From an uncultured Oscillibacter sp. (GTDB lineage Bacteria > Bacillota > Clostridia > Oscillospirales > Oscillospiraceae), in the NCBI GenBank assembly GCA_905234565.1, contig CAJOHW010000006.1:1-43072 (forward strand): 43,072 nucleotides of DNA. Reading direction: 5' to 3'. Both the position numbers and the translations under genes were made by a program. The notes under the pieces are model-generated. The model was given only the letters and a program-made list of their open reading frames with translations, searched no databases and was not told the DNA's origin. This document shows positions 7,187-15,031 of this stretch, one piece after another. Each line of letters opens with the position of its first letter. The stretch's first letter is position 1.

Positions 7187-8626
7187 TTACGCCAGACGCT
7201 GGTACAGCCCGTAGATGATCAGGGCCACGTCTCCCCGGTTCATGGAGATCCCGCCGTTGAACCGGCCGTCCTCCTGCCGGATCACCAACCCCTCCCGGGT
7301 GGCCAGGGCCACATCCGCCTGGGCCCAGGCGGCCACAAGGTCCTGATACTCCCCGGCCAGATACCCCGCCGGGTCCGCCGGAGGATGGTACTTCATCTCC
7401 CGGGTCAGAATCCGGCCCACGATGGCGTAGATCTGGGTCTTGCTGATGGGCAGGTCCCCCCGGAAGTGCAGGGCGTCGTAGCCGTTGATGATGCCGTAGT
7501 CGTAAGCGGAGGCGATCTCGTGGTAACAGGCGCTGGACTGGGTCACATCCTCAAAGGGGGCTTTCAGGGAGTTGTTCACCCGTCCCAAAGCCCGCATGAC
7601 GAAGGCCACGAACTCCGCCCGGGTGACGGAACTGTCAGGCCGGAAGGTGCTGTCGGCGTAGCCGTAGACCACGTTCACCCGGGACAGTGCCTCCACCGCC
7701 GCGCACAGCTTTCCGTTCTTTCCCACCAGGTCCGGGAACTTCACGCTGCCCCGGCCAAAGGTGTACACATCCGTGGCGTCCACCCGGGCGTCCAGGGTGC
7801 GGGTAGCGGGATTGTAGCGGCTGGCGGAGTCCTCCCCGTTCCGGCCCTCAATCAGAAGGCTGGAAGGCTCCGCGCTGCCGGGGTACAGGGACAAGGTCAC
7901 AGGGGCGGAGATCTGTCCCTCCGGGACTTCCACCTCCACCGCCGGCACCGGCACGTCCGTGCCCGGCTCAAAAGCGTCCCCCTTCTCCCGCACCACAATA
8001 CGCACGGTCCGGGGGGTGGGTTCCAGTCCCGGGGGCTGCAGCTCCTTTTTCAGGTCCCCGGGCCGGATGGTCACCGCAAAGGGCGGGGTACCCGTCCGCT
8101 CCACCCGGATCCGGTCCGCCAAAGTCTCCAAAATGTCCGAGTGGACCACAATGGCAAATTCGCTGCGGTCCGTCACAAAGACCACCGTCCGGGAGAGGTC
8201 CCGGTGGACGGAAACGCCGCCGGTCCGCAATGCCGCCTCCACCTCCGTGCCCGTCAGGGCGGCGGACTGCAAGAGCTCCGCCGTACTCTCCCGGCTGATG
8301 TGGATCTCCGGTCCCTCCACCCGCTTCCGGGCCACCGCCGCGATGGCCTCTTCGGCAAAGGCGGAGGCCTGGTCCACGTCGGCGGGATTGGCCTTCTGGG
8401 CCTCCGTCATGGCGTTCAGCTGCAATCTCACCGCCTCCGCCGCGTGGACCGCGCTGTCCGCGCCGGTAAGGAACTCCGTGTGCAGCTGGACGCTGCCATC
8501 AGCGGCAAAGGCCTCATAGGCGTCCAAACGGGCGTCTAAGGTGATGCCCTCCCCATGAGCCGTGGGAAAAAGCATTCCCACAGCCGCGGCCGCGCAAAGC
8601 AGTCTCTTTCTCCAGCCTCTCGTCAT
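7187..8626 (-). CDS. Secreted SLH-domain surface protein
   Basis: The 479-residue protein has a signal peptide (TRGWRKRLLCAAAAVGMLFP, cleavage near AHG). A unique N-terminal region of about 290 residues includes a helical Ala-rich part and a beta-rich part (VTIRPGD, VRIVVREKGDAFEPG). Three SLH motifs follow (about 300-479), the clearest being VNVVYGYADSTFRPDSSVTR and FEDVTQSSACYHEIASAYDY. Its role beyond surface attachment to wall polymer is unknown. The ATG at 8626 is preceded by GTGAGGAGG at a normal distance. It is the upstream member of three leftward SLH genes. Its SLH copies are more typical of the family than those of the two downstream genes, so it may be an older paralogue. Confidence 0.85.
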   Translation of the reverse strand: MTRGWRKRLLCAAAAVGMLFPTAHGEGITLDARLDAYEAFAADGSVQLHTEFLTGADSAVHAAEAVRLQLNAMTEAQKANPADVDQASAFAEEAIAAVARKRVEGPEIHISRESTAELLQSAALTGTEVEAALRTGGVSVHRDLSRTVVFVTDRSEFAIVVHSDILETLADRIRVERTGTPPFAVTIRPGDLKKELQPPGLEPTPRTVRIVVREKGDAFEPGTDVPVPAVEVEVPEGQISAPVTLSLYPGSAEPSSLLIEGRNGEDSASRYNPATRTLDARVDATDVYTFGRGSVKFPDLVGKNGKLCAAVEALSRVNVVYGYADSTFRPDSSVTRAEFVAFVMRALGRVNNSLKAPFEDVTQSSACYHEIASAYDYGIINGYDALHFRGDLPISKTQIYAIVGRILTREMKYHPPADPAGYLAGEYQDLVAAWAQADVALATREGLVIRQEDGRFNGGISMNRGDVALIIYGLYQRLA

Positions 8627-8662
8627 GTGGACACCTCCTCACGCTCCCTGCCAGGGTACTTC

Positions 8663-8686
8663 TCATACAGCTGGTCATACAACTGG
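8663..8686. repeat. 12-bp tandem repeat upstream of an SLH gene
   Basis: TCATACAGCTGG is followed directly by TCATACAACTGG, about 40 bases upstream of the SLH gene start. It could be a paired regulator site. Beyond it (8697-8727) a C/G-rich imperfect hairpin may end the upstream beta-propeller transcript. Confidence 0.4.
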
Positions 8687-8795
8687 AAAATTTTACTCCC
8701 CCCCGCCTAATTTGAGGGGAGGGGGAAACCATTCGTACCCACAGCATATCCAGATTCGCCAAATTTATCACACATATGATTTCTCATCCTGTTCC

Positions 8796-10079
8796 TCATG
8801 CTTCCGTCTGAATTTGATAGACTAAGGCGTTCAAGGGATCGGTGAGGATCACCCGGCCCTGGGGGTCTACGGCGATCTCCGCCCGGTCGCTGGAAGAAAA
8901 GGCCATCTGGTCCCCGGGGACCGTGTCGCCAAACCCTGCCTCGTGGGTGGTGACGGAGGGGTCTTCCATGGTCTGAGGGGGCACCCCTGCCAGGGTCTCA
9001 CACTTCACCGCCCGGTCCTCCTGGACCGTCACCCGGCGGAGAATGCCGTTGTCCATGACATACAGGTATCCGTCCCGGGCCGCCAGGGAGGTGGGATAGG
9101 CAAAGGCCGCGCCGCCGGTGTCGTTCTGGGCGGCGGCGTCCTCCGTACCGGCGAAGGTGCGCCAGTCCTGTTCCCCCCGGCCCAGCCGGAGCACCAGTCC
9201 CTTACCCGGGACAGAGAGGTACAGGTTGTCGTCGCTGTCGAACACCATGCGGGCCCCCCGCATGACATCCGCCCCGTAGGGAAGGTCCATGACCCACTCC
9301 CGGGAGCCGTAGCTGTCCGTGTCCCGGTCATAGGACAGCTTTTCCAGCGTAGCCGTGGCGGCCCCGGGGGCGTCCACCGTGTGGAGGAACCACAGCACCC
9401 CGCCCTGGGAGAAGGTGAAGTCCTCCACGCTGGCGGAGAAAGCCCCCACTTCCAGCGGGTCCGAGATCACCTCCGCGCCGTCGCCACGCAGGCGCAGAAA
9501 GACGTTATAGTATTTTCCCCCGCCGTCTTCCTCCCGGCGGGTCTGGGCCAGCACATAGGTGTCCGCCTCCCGGCCCCGGACCAGCAGAGCGTTGTACTGG
9601 TTCCAGGGGAAGTCCATGGTCTCTACCGTGCCGCCGGACAGGCGGCGCACCCGGCCCCCGTCCGTGAGGCACAGGGCGTCCTGCACAAAGGCCACACTCT
9701 CCGGGGCGGAGAAGGCACACAGTTCCGCCGGGCCGTCTAAGAAGGCCCGCTCCCCGGTGCCCGCCAGCACCGTCACCCCGGCGGGCACATAGGCCAGTTC
9801 CGGGGCCCGGGGAAACAGCCGCTGCCAGTTCACAAAGGCGATGCAGCCGATGATGGCCGCCGCCGTCACAAACACGCCGAAGAGCCTCCGCCGCACCGCC
9901 CCCAGCAGCACCGCCGACAGCAGGGCCAGGGCTCCCAGCACCACCAGCAGCAGGATGAAAAAGGTCCTGTCGCTGGCATTGAGCCGGGCGATGAACGCCA
10001 CGGCAATGGAAACCGCTCCGGAGATCAGCGCAACGACAATCTTGGGATCCGCCGCGCTCCTGGTTTCTCTCTCATCCAT
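8796..10079 (-). CDS. Membrane-anchored NHL-type beta-propeller protein
   Basis: The 427-residue protein has three predicted transmembrane helices near the N-terminus (about residues 13-35, 38-60 and 66-85). A large outside domain follows, built of NHL/beta-propeller blades such as VTVLAGTGERAFLDGPA, FSAPESVAF and FAYPTSLAARDGYLYVMD. Propellers of this type bind proteins or polysaccharides. No catalytic motif is visible. I chose the ATG at 10079, which has GGAAGG upstream; the open frame continues further upstream but lies across the promoter at 10140-10168. The neighbourhood of surface proteins fits an envelope role. Confidence 0.75.
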   Translation of the reverse strand: MDERETRSAADPKIVVALISGAVSIAVAFIARLNASDRTFFILLLVVLGALALLSAVLLGAVRRRLFGVFVTAAAIIGCIAFVNWQRLFPRAPELAYVPAGVTVLAGTGERAFLDGPAELCAFSAPESVAFVQDALCLTDGGRVRRLSGGTVETMDFPWNQYNALLVRGREADTYVLAQTRREEDGGGKYYNVFLRLRGDGAEVISDPLEVGAFSASVEDFTFSQGGVLWFLHTVDAPGAATATLEKLSYDRDTDSYGSREWVMDLPYGADVMRGARMVFDSDDNLYLSVPGKGLVLRLGRGEQDWRTFAGTEDAAAQNDTGGAAFAYPTSLAARDGYLYVMDNGILRRVTVQEDRAVKCETLAGVPPQTMEDPSVTTHEAGFGDTVPGDQMAFSSSDRAEIAVDPQGRVILTDPLNALVYQIQTEA

Positions 10080-10139
10080 CTGTCTCTTTCCTTCCGTAAA
10101 TCCGATCCGCTTTCCATAAGACTTCCAGTTACGCCCATA

Positions 10140-10168
10140 ACTATGACATATATTTCCAAACTTGTCAA
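10140..10168 (-). promoter_or_regulatory. Promoter of the beta-propeller gene
   Basis: A consensus TTGACA (10163-10168) is separated by 17 bases from CATAGT (10140-10145) on the minus strand, about 60 bases upstream of the chosen start. It also argues against the longer N-terminus. Confidence 0.65.
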
Positions 10169-10279
10169 TACTAAATTTTATACCTACGGGTCCAAAAGGA
10201 CGGAAAATCTTGCGCTGGAACCGTGATTTTGTCAAAATATGGGGGTGAATTTTTTTACGGACAAACAGATGTTTCGATC

Positions 10280-10308
10280 TTGAGCGGAGGAAAAAAACGT
10301 GGTATACT
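10280..10308 (+). promoter_or_regulatory. Promoter of the NusG-II/Gx unit
   Basis: TTGAGC (10280-10285), 17 bases, TATACT (10303-10308). It diverges from the promoter of the beta-propeller gene. Confidence 0.65.
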
Positions 10309-10361
10309 CAGAGACAGAAAAACAGGCCAGAATTATGGAAAACATGGAAGGAGGACGGGCT

Positions 10362-10763
10362 ATGCGGCGGCTTCCCATTCTGCGGCCCGTCCTGTGGGAC
10401 GGAGTGGTGGTCCTGGCGGCGGCGATCCTTGCCCTGGGCACGGCCCTGGCCCTTTTGCGCGGCGGTGAGGCCCGCGCCGCCGCCGTCTATGCAGACGGAA
10501 CGGAACTGGACCGGGTGGCCCTGGACCGCCTGGAAGGACCGGAGATCCGGTCCTACGTGGGCGGGGGCTATACGGTGACGGTGGAGTTTGACCCGGACCA
10601 AGGGGTGCGGGTGCAAAAGGCGGACTGCCCCACTCAGGACTGCGTCCGCACAGGCTGGATCCGCTCCGGCAGACAGGCGGTGGTGTGCCTGCCCGCCCGG
10701 ATCGTGGTCCGGTTGGAGGGCGGGGAGACGGAGGACGGCGGTCCTGACGCGGTGATTGGATAA
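10362..10763 (+). CDS. NusG domain II-containing membrane protein
   Basis: The 133-residue protein has one N-terminal membrane helix (LWDGVVVLAAAILALGTALA) and an outside NusG domain II-like fold (about residues 45-125). The family hallmark is the Cys-bearing segment DCPTQDCVRTGWIRSG followed by AVVCLPARIVVRL. In Firmicutes this family is usually encoded beside a Gx transporter, as here, and is thought to belong to a membrane process involving quinone, flavin or isoprenoid. Its exact reaction is not known to me. ATG at 10362 is chosen for GAAGGAGG upstream; the longer open frame starts inside the promoter. Confidence 0.82.
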   Translation: MRRLPILRPVLWDGVVVLAAAILALGTALALLRGGEARAAAVYADGTELDRVALDRLEGPEIRSYVGGGYTVTVEFDPDQGVRVQKADCPTQDCVRTGWIRSGRQAVVCLPARIVVRLEGGETEDGGPDAVIG

Positions 10764-10779
10764 AGGGAGGGGGAAAGGC

Positions 10780-11295
10780 ATGAGGCTTTCGGTCCGGGAA
10801 CTGGCCCTGTGCGCGGTGCTGTCCGCCCTGGCCATGGGCTTGGGGTGGATGGAGAGCTTTCTGCCTGCCGCCCCCGGGATTCCGGGCATCCGTCTGGGCC
10901 TTGCCAACACCGCCACGGTGTTCGCACTCTATGCCTTAGGCCCCGTCCAGGCCCTGTGCATCCTGTTTGTCCGGTGTACCCTGGGGTCCGTGTTCGCAGG
11001 GAATCTGAACGCCCTTGTGTTCTCCCTGCTGGGAGGCTTTGCCGCCATGGGCACCATGATTCTACTGTCTCGGTGGGAGAAACTGTCTATCTACGGGGTG
11101 TCCATCGGCGGAGCGGCGGCCCACAACTGCGGACAGGTGGCGGCGGCAGTGCTGGTGCTGGGCAGCGCCGCGCCGCTGTACTACCTTCCGGTACTGCTGG
11201 GGGTGTCTCTCGCCACGGGGAGCCTGACGGGTCTGGTCTGCGCCCGGCTGTTTCGTGCCCTGGAACACGCGGGTATTCTAACGCAAAACGCATAG
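10780..11295 (+). CDS. Gx transporter family protein (heptaprenyl diphosphate synthase component I-like)
   Basis: This is a 171-residue integral membrane protein with about five helices. It carries the Gly-rich family motif PGIPGIRLGLANTATVFALY and the later segment LSIYGVSIGGAAAHNCGQV. It resembles the S components of energy-coupling transporters and has often been annotated as heptaprenyl diphosphate synthase component I. The ligand is unproven. The ATG at 10780 has GGGAGGG eight bases upstream; a TTG at 10756 would overlap the preceding gene. The FMN-binding protein and polyprenyl synthase often found with this pair are absent in this window. Confidence 0.82.
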   Translation: MRLSVRELALCAVLSALAMGLGWMESFLPAAPGIPGIRLGLANTATVFALYALGPVQALCILFVRCTLGSVFAGNLNALVFSLLGGFAAMGTMILLSRWEKLSIYGVSIGGAAAHNCGQVAAAVLVLGSAAPLYYLPVLLGVSLATGSLTGLVCARLFRALEHAGILTQNA

Positions 11296-11305
11296 GAGGA
11301 AACCC

Positions 11306-12424
11306 ATGGAGAAGAAACCCACCCAAAAACCGAAACCCTCCGGGAAACCGGCCCTGGACAGCAAAGACGCCGTGATCTTGCAACAGATGGAGGTGATCCG
11401 GTCCATGACGGAGCACAACCTCCGGCGCATGGGGGCGGATTTCTTCGGGGCGGAGCCGTCCAGCCCTGTGCCGTCTCAGCCGGAGAAGGGGTCCAAGGAA
11501 CCGGAAGCGCCGAAACCGGAACCCTCTGGGCCGGATCCGTCCAAACCGGAGACGGAGGCAGCGCCGCCGGAACCCATGGACGCGCTGCTCAAAGAACTGG
11601 ACAGCTATATCGGCCTGGACCGGGTGAAAAAGGAGGTCCGGAGCCTGGTAAACCTGATGACGGTCCACCGTCTGCGGCGGGAACACGATTTGCCGGAGCC
11701 GGAACTGTCCCTGCATATGGTGTTTACGGGCAATCCCGGCACGGGGAAAACCACCATCGCCCGGCTTATGGCCCGGATCTACCGCAGTCTGGGGATTCTC
11801 CCCAAGGGACAACTCGTGGAGGTGGACCGGGGGGGCCTGGTGGCGGGCTATGTGGGCCAGACCGCCGTGAAAACCGGAAAGGTCATCGAGTCCGCCCTGG
11901 GCGGCGTGCTGTTCATCGATGAGGCCTATGCCCTGGCGGGCCGGGGAGAGAACGACTTCGGCCAGGAGGCCATCGACACCCTGCTCAAGGCCATGGAGGA
12001 CCGGCGGGGGGAGTTCATCGTCATCGCGGCGGGGTACGACGCCCTCATGGACCGGTTCATCCACGCCAATCCCGGCCTGGAATCCCGGTTCAACCGCTTC
12101 CTGCACTTCGAGGACTATACGACGGAGGAACTGCTGGCCATCTTCCGCTCTTTCTGTGAGAAGGGGCGGTATGTGCTGCCGGAGGCGTCGGCAGAGGCGG
12201 CAAGGCGGCGGATCGCGGCGGAGAACGGGCCGTCCTTCGCCAACGCCCGGGGAGTGCGGAATCTCTTCGAGGAGGCCCTGGTCCGTCAGGCGGACCGCCT
12301 TGCGGGCTTGGAACAGGTCACCCGGGAGCAGCTCATGGAGATCGCCCCGGAGGATCTGGGAGAGATGGAGCCTCCGGCGGAAAAAAATGAAAAAAACGCC
12401 GTTGACAATTCGGGAAATCCCTGA
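11306..12424 (+). CDS. AAA+ ATPase of the SpoVK/CbbX type
   Basis: The 372-residue protein has a Pro/Glu/Lys-rich, probably disordered N-terminus (about 1-90) and then one AAA+ module. Walker A GNPGTGKT is at 142-149, a pore-loop-like VAGYVGQTA is near 179-187, and Walker B VLFIDEAY includes Asp205 and Glu206. It matches the SpoVK/CbbX family, hexameric remodelers known from sporulation in Bacillus and from Rubisco activation. The client here is unknown; a sporulation role is an inference. The start has AGGAGG 7 bases upstream. Its 3' end contains the promoter for rplU, so the two genes overlap functionally. Confidence 0.87.
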   Translation: MEKKPTQKPKPSGKPALDSKDAVILQQMEVIRSMTEHNLRRMGADFFGAEPSSPVPSQPEKGSKEPEAPKPEPSGPDPSKPETEAAPPEPMDALLKELDSYIGLDRVKKEVRSLVNLMTVHRLRREHDLPEPELSLHMVFTGNPGTGKTTIARLMARIYRSLGILPKGQLVEVDRGGLVAGYVGQTAVKTGKVIESALGGVLFIDEAYALAGRGENDFGQEAIDTLLKAMEDRRGEFIVIAAGYDALMDRFIHANPGLESRFNRFLHFEDYTTEELLAIFRSFCEKGRYVLPEASAEAARRRIAAENGPSFANARGVRNLFEEALVRQADRLAGLEQVTREQLMEIAPEDLGEMEPPAEKNEKNAVDNSGNP

Positions 12425-12430
12425 TATAGT
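12402..12430 (+). promoter_or_regulatory. Promoter of rplU-prp-rpmA
   Basis: TTGACA (12402-12407), 17 bases, TATAGT (12425-12430). The promoter overlaps the last codons of the upstream AAA+ gene. Confidence 0.75.
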
Positions 12431-12436
12431 ATCAAA

Positions 12437-12514
12437 GCCGCTTTGAGCGGGCAGAAAGCGCGTCTGTGGGACGCCGCCCGGGAGAGCGAGCCCGTGATAA
12501 AGGAGTGGAACAGC
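12437..12514 (+). promoter_or_regulatory. Structured leader of rplU, probable L21 autoregulatory leader
   Basis: The 78-nt leader can form consecutive short hairpins: CCGCT/AGCGG, GCGTC-TGTGG-GACGC at 12460-12474, and CGGG/CCCG at 12479-12494. AAGGAG follows. Firmicutes commonly have an L21 leader at this place. I infer the same here from position and folding, not from a consensus match. Confidence 0.5.
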
Positions 12515-12826
12515 GTGTACGCAATCATTGTGACCGGAGGCAAACAGTACAAGGTTGCCCAGGGAGATGTGGTCTACATCGAAAAGCTGGATCAGGCCGA
12601 GGGCGACGTGGTGACCTTCGACCGGGTGCTGGCCGTGCTGGACGGGGACAACGTGTCCTTTGGCACCCCCGTGGTGGAGGGGGCCTCTGTGGAGGGGAAG
12701 ATCCTCAAAAACGGCAAGGGGAAAAAGATCCGCATCTTCAAATACAACCCCAAGAAGGGCTACCGCCGGCGTCAGGGCCACCGCCAGCCTTACACCAAGG
12801 TGGAAATCAGCAAGATCAGCGTCTGA
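12515..12826 (+). CDS. rplU: 50S ribosomal protein L21
   Basis: The 103-residue protein is full length for L21 and begins [20 protein letters not shown] after the initiator. Its C-terminal RNA-binding part reads [21 protein letters not shown]21 binds 23S rRNA in the large subunit. The GTG at 12515 follows AAGGAG by nine bases and gives the normal family N-terminus; the longer open frame upstream is the leader. The order L21, Prp, L27 is conserved across Firmicutes. Confidence 0.97.
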   Translation: MYAIIVTGGKQYKVAQGDVVYIEKLDQAEGDVVTFDRVLAVLDGDNVSFGTPVVEGASVEGKILKNGKGKKIRIFKYNPKKGYRRRQGHRQPYTKVEISKISV

Positions 12827-12828
12827 AG

Positions 12829-13167
12829 ATGACAGCGGTGACATTCCGCACGGAGGGAGCGCGGCTCACCGGCTTCTCCTGCCGGGGACACAGCGGATTC
12901 GCCCAGGCCGGGGAGGATATCGTCTGCGCCGCCGTCACCAGCGCTGTCCGTCTGACGGAGACCGTGATCAACGAGGTACTGGGCCTGGCCGCCACTGTCC
13001 GGGTGCGGGAGGAGGAGGCGTTCCTCTCCCTGCGTCTGCCGGGGGGCCTCTCCCCGGAGACAGAGGAGACCTGTCAGGCATTGCTTGCCGGTTTGATGGT
13101 GTACCTGGCCCAGCTCCATGAGGAATACCCCGCTTTTGTGGAGGTCCGGGAGGAAGAAGCCTCTTAA
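12829..13167 (+). CDS. prp: Ribosomal-processing cysteine protease Prp
   Basis: This 112-residue protein belongs to the Prp/YsxB family, which removes the N-terminal extension of L27. The catalytic pair is His21 (RGHSGFA) and Cys33 (EDIVCAAVTS). The acidic C-terminus is usual. The ATG lies two bases after the rplU stop with only a weak ribosome site, so translation is probably coupled. Its substrate, L27 with the expected cleavage motif, is encoded directly downstream. Confidence 0.95.
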   Translation: MTAVTFRTEGARLTGFSCRGHSGFAQAGEDIVCAAVTSAVRLTETVINEVLGLAATVRVREEEAFLSLRLPGGLSPETEETCQALLAGLMVYLAQLHEEYPAFVEVREEEAS

Positions 13168-13223
13168 ATCTACCCTGATCTCTTGCGGGGACACGAATTT
13201 TTCAGAGAAAGGATGGTTTTCGT

Positions 13224-13505
13224 ATGCTCTCCATCGGTTTGCAGTTTTTTGCCCACAAAAAGGGCGGCGGCTCCACGAAGAACGGCCGGGATTCCGAGGC
13301 CAAGCGCCTGGGTCCCAAGCGGGCGGACGGACAGTTCGTCAAGGCCGGAAACATTCTGGTGCGCCAGCGGGGCACCCATATCCATCCCGGCGTAAACGTC
13401 GGGCTGGGCCGGGATCACACCCTGTTCGCCAAGGCCGACGGCGTGGTACGCTTTGAGCGCCTGGGCCGGGATCGGAAACAGGCCTGCGTTTATACCGCTG
13501 AGTAA
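13224..13505 (+). CDS. rpmA: 50S ribosomal protein L27 with cleavable N-terminal extension
   Basis: The 93-residue product begins [21 protein letters not shown] followed by AHKKG is the Prp cleavage site: the first nine residues are removed so that the mature N-terminus can reach the peptidyl-transferase centre. The rest is typical L27 ([31 protein letters not shown]). AAAGGA lies about ten bases before the ATG. The transcript ends at the terminator at 13561. Confidence 0.97.
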   Translation: MLSIGLQFFAHKKGGGSTKNGRDSEAKRLGPKRADGQFVKAGNILVRQRGTHIHPGVNVGLGRDHTLFAKADGVVRFERLGRDRKQACVYTAE

Positions 13506-13560
13506 AAGCTTTTCCTTTGGACACTCCTTTGGGAGGAACTTAGACGGTTTGTGTGGCATA

Positions 13561-13592
13561 GCAGCGCCCTCCCCTGTTGGGGAGGGCGCTGC
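13561..13592 (+). terminator. Intrinsic terminator of rplU-prp-rpmA
   Basis: A 14-bp perfect stem (GCAGCGCCCTCCCC and its complement) with a TGTT loop is followed by CGCTTCTCTT, a moderate T-rich tail. Confidence 0.75.
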
Positions 13593-13608
13593 CGCTTCTC
13601 TTATACTT

Positions 13609-13677
13609 GTGAGCAATAAGATTTACCTTCAGTTACCGTGCCAATGACCTAAAATGTGGCAAATCTTAAAGAGCGCG
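13609..13677 (+). repeat. Left copy of a 69-nt inverted repeat flanking scfB and the decarboxylase gene
   Basis: Without gaps, 60 of 69 positions match the reverse complement of 16443-16511. Inside the element, AGATTTACC at 13619-13627 pairs imperfectly with GGCAAATCT at 13658-13666. The tail CTTAAAGAGCGC (13665-13676) is repeated at 13678-13689, and that second copy contains the stop codon of the leftward gene. Confidence 0.85.
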
Positions 13678-13678
13678 C

Positions 13679-15028
13679 TTAAAGAGCGCTATGGGCGTCT
13701 CTCACCACTTCCACGTCCCGGACGCCGTAGTATTGAAGCAGCGCCAGGGCCTCCGGGCCGATACGCTCCCCCGCCGACACAACGGGAATCGCCGGGGGAC
13801 AGCCAACCGTAGGCCCGCCGCAGATCCGTCCCAGGGCCTGCCGGACCGGGATACGTTCCCGGGGGGCGAACAGGGCCTGCCGGGGGGACAGCACCGTCTC
13901 TCCCCGGGCCAGGGGCAGGGACGGCTCCGGCGGCACCGGGTCCGGGTTCACGCCCAGGGCCTCCGCCGCCCGGTCCAAATCCGACCGGGAATTCTCCGGC
14001 GTCGCCATCAGCACCACGTAGTCCCGATCCGCGTACTCCCACTGGACGCCGCGATTGGCAAGGCATTCCGCTATCCGCTCCCCGTCCCCCCGGAGGGTGA
14101 CGCGCAGAGGATCGCTCTCCCGTATCTGCCACCCTGCCCTTCGGAGCCGGGTCCGCAGAGCGTCTAAACGCCGGACCGTCTCTTGCAGCCGGGCCGGGTA
14201 GTCGTCACGCAAGTACCGGTTGCACCGGTCCAGGGACGCCAAAATCAAATAGGAAGGGCTGGTGGAGCCAAAAAGGGCCATGGCCCCCTTGGCCCCCTGC
14301 CGGAAGGACGCCGGGGCATTTTTATGGATGTGGAGATAAGCCCCGCCGGTCAAAACCGGAAAGGTCTTGTGGGCGGAGTCACAGCAGAGGTCCGCCCCCT
14401 GGTCCAGGGGATGCCGGGAGGGGGCCAAAAACCGCAGATAGGCCCCGTGGGCGTTGTCCACCAGCAGAGGGACGCCATAGCCGTGGCTCACCTCCGCCAG
14501 GGCGGGGATCTCCGCCATGCCTCCTAAATAGTCAGGGCTGGTGAGGTACACCGCCGCCGGAAGGGCGGGCAGGGCGTTCAAGGTCCGGCGCAGCTGGTCC
14601 GGGGACACGGGACAGGCGCACAGACTGGACCGTCTCTCCGGCCACAGCCACACAATGGAGGCGTCCGATAAGGCGGCGGCGTATAGAAACGACTTGTGGG
14701 CGTTCCGTGCCGCCACAATCACGGGGGCCGCTCCCGCCGGACGGAGGGTGACGGCCAGATACACCATGGCCCGGATGCACTGGCTGGCCCCCTCCGTGCT
14801 GTACACGGTCCGTCCGGAGCCGAACAGGGCGGCGGCATTCTCTTCACTCTGACGCAGAATCCCCTCCGCCTCATACAGGGCATCGGCCCCGGGGATCTCC
14901 GTGATATCCCAGGGCTCACAGCCCAGAAAAGGCTTTCCCTTGTGCCCCGGCATATGGAGCCGCACGGCGTCGGAGGCAGCATAGCGGCGGACAAAGTCAT
15001 AGACCGGCGTGTCCATTCCGTTTTCCAT
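13679..15028 (-). CDS. PLP-dependent Orn/Lys/Arg decarboxylase-fold enzyme
   Basis: The 449-residue protein is of the fold-type I Orn/Lys/Arg decarboxylase family. It has the N-terminal signature LHMPGHKGKPFLG, Asp191 in VDNAHGA and the PLP-binding Lys221 in DSAHKTFP. A shorter C-terminal domain follows (PPAIPVVSAGERIGPEALALL). It is shorter than large inducible decarboxylases and resembles the short clostridial form, whose substrate is often unclear. Its start (ATG 15028; GTG 15031 is an alternative) is directly adjacent to the scfB stop, so the two are co-transcribed and coupled. The amino-acid substrate cannot be told. The stop codon lies within a duplicated tail of the flanking repeat. 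Confidence 0.85.
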   Translation of the reverse strand: MENGMDTPVYDFVRRYAASDAVRLHMPGHKGKPFLGCEPWDITEIPGADALYEAEGILRQSEENAAALFGSGRTVYSTEGASQCIRAMVYLAVTLRPAGAAPVIVAARNAHKSFLYAAALSDASIVWLWPERRSSLCACPVSPDQLRRTLNALPALPAAVYLTSPDYLGGMAEIPALAEVSHGYGVPLLVDNAHGAYLRFLAPSRHPLDQGADLCCDSAHKTFPVLTGGAYLHIHKNAPASFRQGAKGAMALFGSTSPSYLILASLDRCNRYLRDDYPARLQETVRRLDALRTRLRRAGWQIRESDPLRVTLRGDGERIAECLANRGVQWEYADRDYVVLMATPENSRSDLDRAAEALGVNPDPVPPEPSLPLARGETVLSPRQALFAPRERIPVRQALGRICGGPTVGCPPAIPVVSAGERIGPEALALLQYYGVRDVEVVRDAHSAL

Positions 15029-15031
15029 CAC

